From assembly GCA_910585055.1 (NCBI GenBank), contig CAJUBY010000032.1, positions 1 through 22,099 on the forward strand: a stretch of DNA of 22,099 bases, given 5' to 3'. The notes beneath the pieces were generated by a model. The model saw only the letters and a program-made list of their open reading frames with translations. It did no database searches and was not told the DNA's origin. Every line of letters begins with the position of its first letter. Within the stretch, counting starts at the first letter, position 1. Source of the DNA: an uncultured Christensenella sp. (GTDB taxonomy: Bacteria; Bacillota; Clostridia; Christensenellales; Pumilibacteraceae). Made by a program: the position numbers and the translations under genes. Below, in pieces: positions 1 through 7,028 of the stretch.

Positions 1-52
1 CCATGTAAAATGCACCTCCAAAAGTTTTGTCTAACTTTTGGGGTGCATTTCA
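1..52 (-). mobile_element. Left-edge IS3-family-like insertion sequence end (5' end, transposase start leaving the window)
   Basis: Read on the minus strand, these 52 bases are identical to plus-strand 22045-22096. They begin TGAAATGCACCCC and contain AAAAGTTAGACA, which resembles the terminal repeats of many IS3-family (IS150-like) elements. An 18-bp inverted repeat with one bulged A and a six-base loop is followed by GGAGG and, ten bases on, an ATG at 4-2 that would start the first transposase reading frame and run out of the window. The flanking bases differ between the two copies exactly up to TG, which sets the IS boundary. The family name comes from the look of the repeat; no transposase residues are visible. 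Confidence 0.75.
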
Positions 53-91
53 TTGCCGGTGGTTTTTCATTTTAAACTATCGGAATGTCGG

Positions 92-3000
92 TCAGTCGTC
101 GAGTTCGTCGGCAGGATTATTTTCCGAAGACTCTTCTTTTTCCGCACTGTCGGAACTTTCGGAACCATCGGAAATGGGCTCTTCGGCAGCATCGGTCTCG
201 GGACGGCTCGGTTCGTCGTCGTAATCGAATCCTTCGTTATCCGCATTCGCTTCGGTTGCGTCGGAATCCTTTTGAGCCTGCAGACGTTCGATGTCTTTGA
301 TAACGTCGCTGCGGTCGTATTCGGAAGAGTATACGACTTTCTTTTTGCTCTTGATGCGGTCGCGTACACGTATCACAACGATTATGATGACTGCAGCCAA
401 CAGAGCGGCGCTGAATATTACGGTAGGGATGACCCACCACTGAATTTCGGATGCCGCAGCTTCCGTATTGCTGTTATTGTCGTCGCTGTCGGAAGTCTCG
501 GAAAGTTTAACGGCAATTTGCTGTTTGTTGTTTTTGTCTTTTTCGGCTGTTTCGAATTCGAGATTGTCTATCTCAGTCATAGTAACGCCGCCGATGACCA
601 GCTTGCCGAGTATATAACTGTCGTAATCGTCACCGCCGAAAGATATTTCGAGACCGACGCTGCCGCCGTTATCGCCTGTGGAAACATAGAAAGTATATGT
701 TTTAAAAGTTTCGTAATCGCGGCTGTCTTCGTTGTTTTTGTCTACTAAAGTCGTTGTGTCTTTGATGTTTTCGAACACCGCCGATGTGCCGGTGAGCTTT
801 AACGTGGCGCCGACGGAAGTTTTATCTTTGCGCACGTCGTCCGCAACGCGCACTTTTACAGGAATATCTACGCGGTAGTATTTGCTTGCCGCAAGCGAAA
901 GGGTATTGTCGTAAGTGTATACGGTACGGTTTTTTGCGCTGTTGTTGATGAACAGCATGTTACCTTTTAAGCCGTTTGTTTTGAATCCTTCGTAAACCGT
1001 AAGATTCTTCATATAGTCGGCATTGAACATACCGCCGAGCGAAGTGTTTGTGTCGGCTGCCGTTTTGCGCCACTGGTATAACGTTCCGAAACTCTCGCTG
1101 TTTGCGATATAATCGTACGCGTTATAGTAGTCTATAGACAGTTCGGAGAAAGAGTATACACTGTAATCGAGCGATTTAAGAGTGTATTTTCCGGCAACGT
1201 CTGTTTTGTACCGAGCAAGAATCTCGGCGTATTCCTGCGCTACCGTTTTGCTTTCGTCCGCTGCGGTCCATTCGTCGAGAGCAACGCGTTTTACGAAAAC
1301 ATTGCCTGCGGAAAGCTTGTGCGAATGTTCGTTAGCGCCTTCGCGTCCGAGCCAAACTTCAACGTTGACTGTTTGATCGGAAAGGGGCGCGGCGAGATAG
1401 AACGTGAACGTTTTGTATGTGCCGTTTGTATCGGTTATATTTTCTATCGTGGAAATGACACTGCCGGACGAAGTCTTGAGAACAAGCGATGCTCCGTAAC
1501 CGTCAATTCGGTTTACGGCAAGCTGCACCGTCAATTTGTTGGCTTTGTCCGTAGCGAGAGTAAGCGCGGGGGATTGATAACCGAACGCCGCCTGTTTTTC
1601 GTTGGACGATATAAGAAGTATGCTTGAAGTGTTTATGTCGCTCGGTACGGTCACGCCGGGTATGGATCCGTTTGTCGTTATCTCGTCAAGCGTCTTTTTA
1701 TCTGTGGGTATTATTCCGTGAACGGCAGATTCGATGTTTGCACCTTCCGGCGCTACGAGCGACCATTCGGCTACTGTCATAGGGAATTTGATTTCGTTCA
1801 TGTCGCCGACGACACTGAAGTTTCCGTTGCCTACGTTAGTGTCGTTTTCTGTTTCGTCGAGGGTATAGACACTTCCGCCGTCTGCGCCGGACATTTCCGA
1901 GTAATCGGAATATTTAAGTTCGGTAAAAGTAACGTTATCGAACATCGCTATACCGGACGAACGGGAATCGGGCGAACCGAGCCACAATTCGAAACGTGCG
2001 TCGTAATCGCAGAGCATGGAACCGCGAAGGTAAATTACCTGTTCTTTCCAACCGTAGTGCGCTTTGTCTTCGGCGTCTCCCGTAAGACCGGTGTATGTTT
2101 GCAGTGTGGAAACTTTATCCGATCCGGCGCGTTTGCCTTTTAATAAAACGGATATCCCGGCGCCGCCGCTAACGCTGTCGCCCTTAACCCATACCGAAAA
2201 ACGGTAATATTTGTACCGTTGTATTTTTACTGTGGGGGAGGCGATACCGTAAGCGGCTTCCGTAAACTGTTTTCCGTCGTAAGTGCTGATGAGCATTATG
2301 TTGGGCACGTTAATCCCGTCGAAAAACTTGTTGTCGGGGGATATGCCGTCATGTTCGGCTCTGCCGTACGGCGCCCACGGATTAGTAGTAAAACCGTAAG
2401 TGTTGGCTTCTTTGTCCTCGAGATCGGGGATCCAGCTCTGCGAGTTGTACAGGAAGCTGTGAGCCATTCCGACATAGCTGAGATCTTTTTCGTTTTCGTC
2501 GTAATATACGTTTGTTTTCCATTCGTCGGTGTTTTGAGAGAACGTTCCGATCTCTTTGCCCGATTCCGTTTCGAAAGAACGTGTTTCGCAGAGATTGAGC
2601 GCGATAGCGGTATTGTCGGCGTTGGTGTAAACGTTTTCTTTGGAAGTGGCGACGCTTATGGGCGTTGTTTCGGTGGCGAAGTCGTGCGCGGATATCCGTT
2701 CCGCCGCGACAGTATCGAAAAACGCATAGCCGTGCGCGGTGTTGGGCATGATCTCGGGATCTTCGTCGTTGCCGGAAACGGCGTCGCCTATACCCAATAC
2801 CAATTGAACGGTTTTTGTGAGCGACGACGACGTACGGATGTAAAATCTGTATTTGACCCAGCCGTAATTGTTGTTTTCCGTCAAAGTCAATTCGTTTTGT
2901 TCGTTATATTTGTCTTTTATCGTATTGATATTGTTGAATGCGCAATTCTGACCTAAGCCCGTAAGCTTTACGGTGGCGCCCGTATTCGCGGCGAAATTGC

Positions 3001-3529
3001 CCGTCCTCACCCAAACAGATATACGGTAGAAAGAGTTTGGAGCAAACGACATATCGCTCGATTTATACCCGTACGCGACGCTGGAACCGAGCGGAGTATT
3101 GATCAAAAGCGCTTTTTCGCTGGAGCCGCCGTACGAAGTGGATTCGCCGAATATAGTTTTGGGAATGTTTTTTTCGTCTTTAAACTCATCGTACTGATCG
3201 AGCTTGAATTTTTTGTTGCCGCTGTTACTGCCCGAATAGACCGACGGAGTAAGGTCTACCACGCCGCTTATTACCTCGCCTTTGCCGCCGTCGAGCGCTG
3301 CGCCCGTCCACGAACCGGGGGAGGACGGATAACCGCTTCCGGATGTGGAGTCGAAATGTATATTGCTCAAACCGAGCGAAGTCGGTGTAAAGTCGTTCAT
3401 ATATTCGATAGATTCAGCTTTTGCCGCAGTCCGCGCGAAAGCGAACGATCCGAACAGCAATGAAACGGCTATGACCGAAGATAGAAGAATTGTTATCGAT
3501 TTGTTTTTCAGTCTTTTGATAGCGTGCAT
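92..3529 (-). CDS. Secreted membrane-anchored protein with four repeated jelly-roll-like modules
   Basis: 1145 residues, family not recognised by name. Residues 1-38 form a signal peptide (KRLKNK then a hydrophobic run, ending in AxA-like FARTAAKA). Four related modules follow at about 140-283, 411-540, 636-755 and 858-988. Each opens with a (M/L)LI-type strand, then an aromatic-rich SVWV-like strand (YRISVWV, YYRFSVWV, KLTVQLAV, YYRVDIPV), then a G-A-x-(V/L)-x-L strand with K or G. Two close on a FDxV-like strand. This pattern suggests carbohydrate-binding-type beta sandwiches. A membrane helix lies at about 1031-1053, followed by KSKKK and an acidic cytoplasmic tail of about 90 residues. 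No catalytic domain is visible, so a surface binding or adhesion role is inferred. The start has AAAGGTG upstream and a good promoter. The gene reads straight into the left IS. Confidence 0.85.
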   Translation of the reverse strand: MHAIKRLKNKSITILLSSVIAVSLLFGSFAFARTAAKAESIEYMNDFTPTSLGLSNIHFDSTSGSGYPSSPGSWTGAALDGGKGEVISGVVDLTPSVYSGSNSGNKKFKLDQYDEFKDEKNIPKTIFGESTSYGGSSEKALLINTPLGSSVAYGYKSSDMSFAPNSFYRISVWVRTGNFAANTGATVKLTGLGQNCAFNNINTIKDKYNEQNELTLTENNNYGWVKYRFYIRTSSSLTKTVQLVLGIGDAVSGNDEDPEIMPNTAHGYAFFDTVAAERISAHDFATETTPISVATSKENVYTNADNTAIALNLCETRSFETESGKEIGTFSQNTDEWKTNVYYDENEKDLSYVGMAHSFLYNSQSWIPDLEDKEANTYGFTTNPWAPYGRAEHDGISPDNKFFDGINVPNIMLISTYDGKQFTEAAYGIASPTVKIQRYKYYRFSVWVKGDSVSGGAGISVLLKGKRAGSDKVSTLQTYTGLTGDAEDKAHYGWKEQVIYLRGSMLCDYDARFELWLGSPDSRSSGIAMFDNVTFTELKYSDYSEMSGADGGSVYTLDETENDTNVGNGNFSVVGDMNEIKFPMTVAEWSLVAPEGANIESAVHGIIPTDKKTLDEITTNGSIPGVTVPSDINTSSILLISSNEKQAAFGYQSPALTLATDKANKLTVQLAVNRIDGYGASLVLKTSSGSVISTIENITDTNGTYKTFTFYLAAPLSDQTVNVEVWLGREGANEHSHKLSAGNVFVKRVALDEWTAADESKTVAQEYAEILARYKTDVAGKYTLKSLDYSVYSFSELSIDYYNAYDYIANSESFGTLYQWRKTAADTNTSLGGMFNADYMKNLTVYEGFKTNGLKGNMLFINNSAKNRTVYTYDNTLSLAASKYYRVDIPVKVRVADDVRKDKTSVGATLKLTGTSAVFENIKDTTTLVDKNNEDSRDYETFKTYTFYVSTGDNGGSVGLEISFGGDDYDSYILGKLVIGGVTMTEIDNLEFETAEKDKNNKQQIAVKLSETSDSDDNNSNTEAAASEIQWWVIPTVIFSAALLAAVIIIVVIRVRDRIKSKKKVVYSSEYDRSDVIKDIERLQAQKDSDATEANADNEGFDYDDEPSRPETDAAEEPISDGSESSDSAEKEESSENNPADELDD

Positions 3530-3566
3530 GTAAACACCTTTACAGAATTTTTCTTATACGCTTTAT

Positions 3567-3595
3567 ATTATATAATAAGTCGGCGTAAATTGCAA
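3567..3595 (-). promoter_or_regulatory. Sigma-A-type promoter of the repeat surface protein
   Basis: On the minus strand, TTGCAA (3595-3590) is followed by 17 bases and TATAAT (3572-3567). The predicted transcript starts about 30 bases before the ATG at 3529, leaving room for the AAAGGTG ribosome binding site. Confidence 0.7.
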
Positions 3596-3715
3596 ATGAT
3601 TTTAAGTCAAAACGCGATATTGAACCAAATAATTTTGGCGTTTGTAAAATTGCGAAATTACATGATCAAAGGCGATTTGCGGTTATTTTTTGCAAATAGG
3701 TGCAAAACTATTTAT

Positions 3716-4078
3716 GTGAATACAAAGCTCGGATCTGTTTTGAAATACGGCGGAAGCGTTGCTGTGGGCGGCGTTTCGGGATTTTTCGGCGGCGGCGGAG
3801 GAATGCTTGCCGTTCCTTTGCTGCAGTTTTGCGGTTTGGACGCCAAGCGCGCGCACGCGACTGCTTTGATCGTGATTCTGCCCATATGTATCGTCAGTTC
3901 GATAATCTATATCTGCGGCGGTTATTTCGAAGTTCAGACTGCCGTCAGCGCGTGTATCGGCGTGGTGATGGGCGGTATTATCGGCGCAATGCTGCTCGAC
4001 AAACTAAATGCTACGGCTATAGGCGTTATATTTTCGTTGATGATGATAGCCGTGGGCATAAAACTGGTGATATTATGA
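3716..4078 (+). CDS. TauE/SafE-family (TSUP) half-transporter, first half
   Basis: About 120 residues from the GTG at 3716. The glycine-rich opening VGGVSGFFGGGGGMLAVPLL and the following hydrophobic segments match one repeat of the TSUP/TauE-SafE anion exporter family, whose usual members have about 250 residues with two such repeats. Members move sulfite, sulfonates or other small organic anions; the substrate here is unknown. The reading frame stays open back to 3524, but that stretch looks non-coding and overlaps the divergent promoter. AGGTG at 3699-3703 gives a weak ribosome site for the GTG. The stop overlaps the next gene's start as ATGA (4075-4078), so the two halves are translationally coupled. 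The start position is the uncertain part. Confidence 0.75.
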   Translation: MNTKLGSVLKYGGSVAVGGVSGFFGGGGGMLAVPLLQFCGLDAKRAHATALIVILPICIVSSIIYICGGYFEVQTAVSACIGVVMGGIIGAMLLDKLNATAIGVIFSLMMIAVGIKLVIL

Positions 4079-4509
4079 CCGATTGGCAGATAGTCATAGC
4101 CGTATCCGTATTGGGCGGAGTTATAGGCGGAATGGGGATGGGCGGCGGAACTCTGCTTATCCCGCTATTGACGCTTGCTGCCGGTCTCGAACAGCATCTT
4201 GCGCAGTCAGTTAACTTGTTGGCTTTCGTGCCTATGTCGATAGTTGCAGTTATCATACACAATAAAAACGGGTATATAGATATCAAAAGTTCGATCCCGA
4301 TCACATGCGCGGCGTTGATCGGAGCGATAGGCGGAAGTCTGCTTGCGCGCTATTCCGGCGGTTATATTTTGCGTGCCGGATACGGCGCGTTTTTGATCGC
4401 GCTGGGTGTGTATCAGATGTTTGCTACCGTCAAAACGGCGCTTAAAAACCGCAGGCAAAAAAAAGACGGCTCAAATTCGAAAAGCGTAGGAAAAACCGCA
4501 AAGGCATGA
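4075..4509 (+). CDS. TauE/SafE-family (TSUP) half-transporter, second half
   Basis: 144 residues. It starts at the ATG overlapping the upstream stop codon. The glycine-rich motif GGVIGGMGMGGGTLLIPLL is the second TSUP repeat signature, followed by three further hydrophobic segments and a lysine/arginine-rich cytoplasmic tail (from about 120). With the preceding gene it would rebuild one full-length permease as a two-subunit membrane transporter. There is no frameshift signature: both parts have clean termini and the ATGA overlap is typical of an evolved gene pair. No convincing terminator follows. Confidence 0.8.
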   Translation: MTDWQIVIAVSVLGGVIGGMGMGGGTLLIPLLTLAAGLEQHLAQSVNLLAFVPMSIVAVIIHNKNGYIDIKSSIPITCAALIGAIGGSLLARYSGGYILRAGYGAFLIALGVYQMFATVKTALKNRRQKKDGSNSKSVGKTAKA

Positions 4510-4590
4510 TAAACGGCGCCGGCCCGCTATTTGTACGTAAATTGCACCGATAAAGTCCGACATATATATGTAGATATTTGGATACCGATA

Positions 4591-4719
4591 TTATTTGTCC
4601 GCGGCGAATCGTATGGGACGGTATTCCAAAGTCAGATACATGGCAGTGATTTCGTTATTTTCTCCGACGGTGTACAGAGAATAAATGTACTCACTCAGAT
4701 ATTTAAATCTTTTTTTGAA
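4591..4719 (-). pseudogene. Possible C-terminal relic of an unknown protein
   Basis: A minus-strand open stretch of 42 codons ends in TAA and contains YLSEYIYSLYTVGENNEI and then TAMYLTLEYRP, which reads like genuine protein. An in-frame TGA lies just upstream (4722-4720). No start or ribosome site is present, so if real it is a decayed 3' end. I do not recognise the family. Confidence 0.25.
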
Positions 4720-4756
4720 TCAGTCGTCGCACATAAGATCGAGACAGTAGTTTCGT

Positions 4757-4861
4757 GTCGTATATAGCGTTAATGTACATTTCAGGCAAGGCGTTGCCTT
4801 CGCTTGATACGCTTGCGGACTTATGCGAATTACTAGATCTCGATGCTAACGATATACTATG
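4757..4861 (+). repeat. 105-bp direct repeat, copy 1
   Basis: Identical to 5072-5176 (offset 315) except for one base (G at 4851, A at 5166). A short match TAGTTTCGT lies upstream of both copies, but copy 2 has ten extra bases between it and the repeat. Confidence 0.9.
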
Positions 4862-4871
4862 CTATCGATAA
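4773..4871 (+). pseudogene. XRE-type HTH protein tail, fragment 1
   Basis: The frame MYISGKALPSLDTLADLC..LLDLDANDILCYR ends at TAA. The pattern YIS-x-GKALPSLDTLxxLCxxLxxxxNDIL is the second half of a Cro/C1-type helix-turn-helix domain (helices 3-5). The N-terminal helices that should precede it are missing, and no ribosome site precedes the internal ATG. It is a gene remnant rather than a functional regulator. Confidence 0.55.
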
Positions 4872-4926
4872 ATGCGACTGCGACTTTTAGTGATGACGGC
4901 ATTTTTTTATTTTCGATATTCGACAT
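4846..4926 (-). pseudogene. Truncated 26-codon reading frame with ribosome site, cut at the repeat
   Basis: On the minus strand, AAAGGAGAAC precedes an ATG at 4926 that opens MSNIENKKMPSSLKVAVAF. The frame then runs into the end of repeat copy 1 and stops at 4846. It looks like the true 5' end of a gene whose body was replaced when the repeat arrived. A genuine 26-residue peptide is an alternative. Confidence 0.35.
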
Positions 4927-5071
4927 TTAACCGTTCTCCTTTGATGAGGGAGTGTGTTTGATTGGAATAACAAGTATCGCTATAAGCTTTTGTTGCATTC
5001 GGCTACTTTGGGCGGCTTGCTATCACGATATTTCATGTAATATACGTGTCAATAGTTTCGTTGTTATTTAC

Positions 5072-5176
5072 GTCGTATATAGCGTTAATGTACATTTCAG
5101 GCAAGGCGTTGCCTTCGCTTGATACGCTTGCGGACTTATGCGAATTACTAGATCTCGATGCTAACAATATACTATG
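5072..5176 (+). repeat. 105-bp direct repeat, copy 2
   Basis: Second copy of 4757-4861 with a single substitution. The near identity, including silent positions, points to a recent duplication or insertion rather than two diverged paralogues. Confidence 0.9.
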
Positions 5177-5201
5177 TGAACATGAATATAAGAAAAAATA
5201 A
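5088..5201 (+). pseudogene. XRE-type HTH protein tail, fragment 2
   Basis: Same HTH tail as fragment 1 (GKALPSLDTLADLC). After the repeat boundary the frame continues with a different ending, CEHEYKKK and TAA. The two fragments therefore share the domain but end differently, as expected if a repeat unit was copied into two contexts. Confidence 0.5.
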
Positions 5202-5211
5202 TAATAAAAAA

Positions 5212-5251
5212 TTTCGGCAAATATTCAAGTAAACATTGATATTTGCCGAAA
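5212..5251 (-). terminator. Intrinsic terminator of gdhA
   Basis: Perfect 13-bp inverted repeat, TTTCGGCAAATAT / ATATTTGCCGAAA, with a 14-base loop. On the minus strand it is followed by a T-rich run (TTTTTTATTATTATTTTTTC). It lies about 75 bases past the gdhA stop. Confidence 0.8.
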
Positions 5252-5327
5252 ATCGGTGTTTATAATTTAGATGAAAGCGCGCTTGATTTGTTGTACGTAA
5301 AAATTTAAAATATCTGCAAATAATACG

Positions 5328-6656
5328 TTACACGCCTTGGGAGATCATTGCTTGCGCCACTTTTAAAAAGCCTGCGATGTTAGCGCCCGAAACGTAATCG
5401 CCGTGTTTGGCGTACATATCTGCGGCTTCCGCGGTCTTGGTAAATATGCCGTTCATTATCTGTTTGAGTTTGCCGTCCGTTTCTTCGAACGACCAGGACA
5501 GTCGCTGTGAATTTTGGCTCATTTCCAAGGCGGATACGGCTACGCCGCCGGCGTTTGCCGCTTTTGCAGGCATAAAAAGCACGTTTGCGGCTTGAAATGC
5601 GTTTACGGCGTCGGTAGTCGAAGGCATATTTGCGCCTTCGCCGACGGCTTTGACTTTGTTCTTGATAAGCGTTTTGGCATCGTTAAGATCCAGTTCGTTC
5701 TGCGTTGCGCAGGGGAGTGCTACGTCGCATTTTACTTGCCAGACTTTTCCCGACGTGCGGTATTCCGCCGAACTTACGCGTTCCGCATATTCGCGTATGC
5801 GTCCGCGTTTGACTTCCTTAATATCTTTTACGATGTCGAGATCTATACCGTCGGGCGCGTATATCCAGCCGTTCGAGTCGGACATAGTCACGACCTTGCC
5901 GCCGAGTTCCGTGGCTTTTTGCGCGGCGTAGATAGCTACGTTGCCCGACCCGGATATTGCGACCGTTTTGCCCTTTATTCCGTCGCCGGCAGCCTCCAGC
6001 ATGTTTTCGACGATATAAACCAATCCGAAGCCCGTCGCTTCGGTCCGTACGAGCGATCCGCCGTAAGTAAGACCTTTTCCGGTCAAAACGCCTTCGTAGA
6101 GATTTTTAAGACGCTTGTACTGCCCGAACATATAACCGATCTCACGACCGCCTACGCCTATATCGCCGGCAGGTACGTCGGTATCCGCGCCTATATGACG
6201 GGAAAGCTCAGTCATAAAACTTTGACAGAACTCGCGGATCTCGCGTTCGGATTTTCCTTTCGGATCGAAGTCCGATCCGCCTTTGCCGCCGCCGATGGGA
6301 AGCCCCGTAAGCGAGTTTTTGAATATCTGTTCGAATCCCAGAAACTTGATTATGGAAAGATCGACCGAAGGGTGAAACCTTAATCCGCCTTTATACGGAC
6401 CTATGGCATTGTTGAATTGAACGCGGTAACCTCGGTTTATCCTCATGTTGCCGTTGTCGTCCGTCCAGGGTACGCGGAACATTATCTGTCTGTCCGGCTC
6501 CGTCACGCGTTCGAGAACGGCGTTGTGTTTGTATACCGGATCGCTTTCTGCGACGGGTTTTATAGTGTTCAAGACCTCGTCCACGGCTTGCATGAATTCG
6601 GGCTGTCCGGCGTTGCGCTTTTTCACAGCCGCCTTTACTTCTTCGACATATGTCAT
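5328..6656 (-). CDS. gdhA: Glutamate dehydrogenase, hexameric, NADP type
   Basis: 442 residues, full length for the 440-450-residue bacterial family. It catalyses 2-oxoglutarate + ammonium + NAD(P)H to L-glutamate in the cytoplasm, linking carbon and nitrogen metabolism. Visible signatures are the substrate loop GPYKGGLRFHP (about 86-96), the active-site segment LPIGGGKGGSDFDP (Lys125), PAGDIGVGGREI (catalytic Asp165), and the Rossmann motif SGSGNVAIYAAQKA (about 235-248). The overall pattern, including PSTTDAV and ANAGGVAVS near the C-terminus, fits the NADP-dependent biosynthetic subfamily; cofactor choice is inferred. The start is set by CGGAGG seven bases before the ATG. It is a single-gene unit with a near-consensus promoter, a leader hairpin that could attenuate transcription, and its own terminator. 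Confidence 0.97.
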   Translation of the reverse strand: MTYVEEVKAAVKKRNAGQPEFMQAVDEVLNTIKPVAESDPVYKHNAVLERVTEPDRQIMFRVPWTDDNGNMRINRGYRVQFNNAIGPYKGGLRFHPSVDLSIIKFLGFEQIFKNSLTGLPIGGGKGGSDFDPKGKSEREIREFCQSFMTELSRHIGADTDVPAGDIGVGGREIGYMFGQYKRLKNLYEGVLTGKGLTYGGSLVRTEATGFGLVYIVENMLEAAGDGIKGKTVAISGSGNVAIYAAQKATELGGKVVTMSDSNGWIYAPDGIDLDIVKDIKEVKRGRIREYAERVSSAEYRTSGKVWQVKCDVALPCATQNELDLNDAKTLIKNKVKAVGEGANMPSTTDAVNAFQAANVLFMPAKAANAGGVAVSALEMSQNSQRLSWSFEETDGKLKQIMNGIFTKTAEAADMYAKHGDYVSGANIAGFLKVAQAMISQGV

Positions 6657-6677
6657 AAAAACCTCCGAAAAAAGTAA

Positions 6678-6705
6678 AAGGACGCCGTATTGCTACAGCG
6701 TCCTT
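6678..6705 (-). promoter_or_regulatory. Leader hairpin and U-rich tract before gdhA (possible attenuator)
   Basis: On the minus strand AAGGACGC pairs with GCGTCCTT (8 bp, 12-base loop) and is followed by TTTTACTTTTTT, just before the gdhA ribosome site. It sits in the roughly 60-base 5' leader, so it can act as a leader terminator or as a 5' stabilising stem. No leader peptide or known riboswitch fold is evident. Confidence 0.6.
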
Positions 6706-6723
6706 GCTTGATTTGCGTTTTAT

Positions 6724-6752
6724 ATTATATTCGCGGCAGAATGATTTGTCAA
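6724..6752 (-). promoter_or_regulatory. gdhA promoter, consensus sigma-A type
   Basis: On the minus strand, TTGACA (6752-6747), a 17-base spacer and TATAAT (6729-6724): a full match to the vegetative consensus. The start is expected near 6717. Confidence 0.9.
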
Positions 6753-6834
6753 GTATTTTTCGCGGATTTCAGTTAAAAATATTTATTTTTTTGCCGCCGG
6801 TACTGTATACGGCTTTTATAAATTTATAAAAACA

Positions 6835-6869
6835 GCGGTCGGGTCTGTTATTATTGTGTAACCGACCGC
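6835..6869 (-). ncRNA. Hairpin with U-rich tail downstream of a minus-strand promoter (candidate short RNA)
   Basis: GCGGTCGG (6835-6842) pairs with CCGACCGC (6862-6869) around a 19-base loop. On the minus strand it is followed by TGTTTTTAT. A promoter-like pair lies about 18 bases upstream (6887-6916). The transcript would start near 6880 and end after about 55 bases. No coding frame is involved. The inverted repeat could instead act as a bidirectional insulator. Confidence 0.35.
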
Positions 6870-6886
6870 AAAAAACGTTATATAAA

Positions 6887-6916
6887 ATTATAAAAATACG
6901 GGTATTGTCGTGTAAA
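6887..6916 (-). promoter_or_regulatory. Promoter-like pair driving the hairpin RNA
   Basis: On the minus strand, TTTACA (6916-6911), an 18-base spacer and TATAAT (6892-6887). No gene starts between it and the gdhA promoter. Confidence 0.45.
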
Positions 6917-6951
6917 ATACGGTAATTATCCCGAATGAGACGGATTTATGA

Positions 6952-6980
6952 TTGCATAAAGGTTAAAAAAGTGATACAAT
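6952..6980 (+). promoter_or_regulatory. Promoter of the degV-like gene
   Basis: TTGCAT (6952-6957), 17 bases, TACAAT (6975-6980). The predicted start near 6987 leaves a leader of about 42 bases before the ATG at 7029. Confidence 0.65.
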
Positions 6981-7028
6981 GTAAATAACTTATTAATGCG
7001 GCAGCGGAATGCCGCGGCGGTGGTGATC

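Larger units (their letters stand above)
4510..5327. other. Gene-poor 818-bp scar region with relics and repeats
   Basis: No intact gene. The stretch holds a 105-bp direct repeat (4757-4861 and 5072-5176), two copies of an HTH-protein tail, a truncated minus-strand reading frame with a ribosome site, another minus-strand relic and the gdhA terminator. An 11-bp sequence, TTGTACGTAAA, occurs near both edges (4531-4541 and 5291-5301). The coding texture is broken compared with both neighbours. Confidence 0.6.

Noticed and set aside
38..748. 236-codon plus-strand open frame
   Set aside because: It lies opposite the 3' end of the large repeat protein and has the low-complexity, Val/Phe-rich texture of an antisense shadow; no ribosome site.
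4531..4767. 78-codon plus-strand open frame in the relic region
   Set aside because: No ribosome site or family motif; the minus-strand frame in the same place has better protein texture, and the region is decayed.
5514..6383. 289-codon plus-strand open frame
   Set aside because: Antisense shadow of gdhA, whose motifs are unmistakable.
6790..6830. GCCG/CGGC inverted repeat with flanking T runs between gdhA and degV
   Set aside because: The stem is only four base pairs; not convincing as a terminator in either direction.
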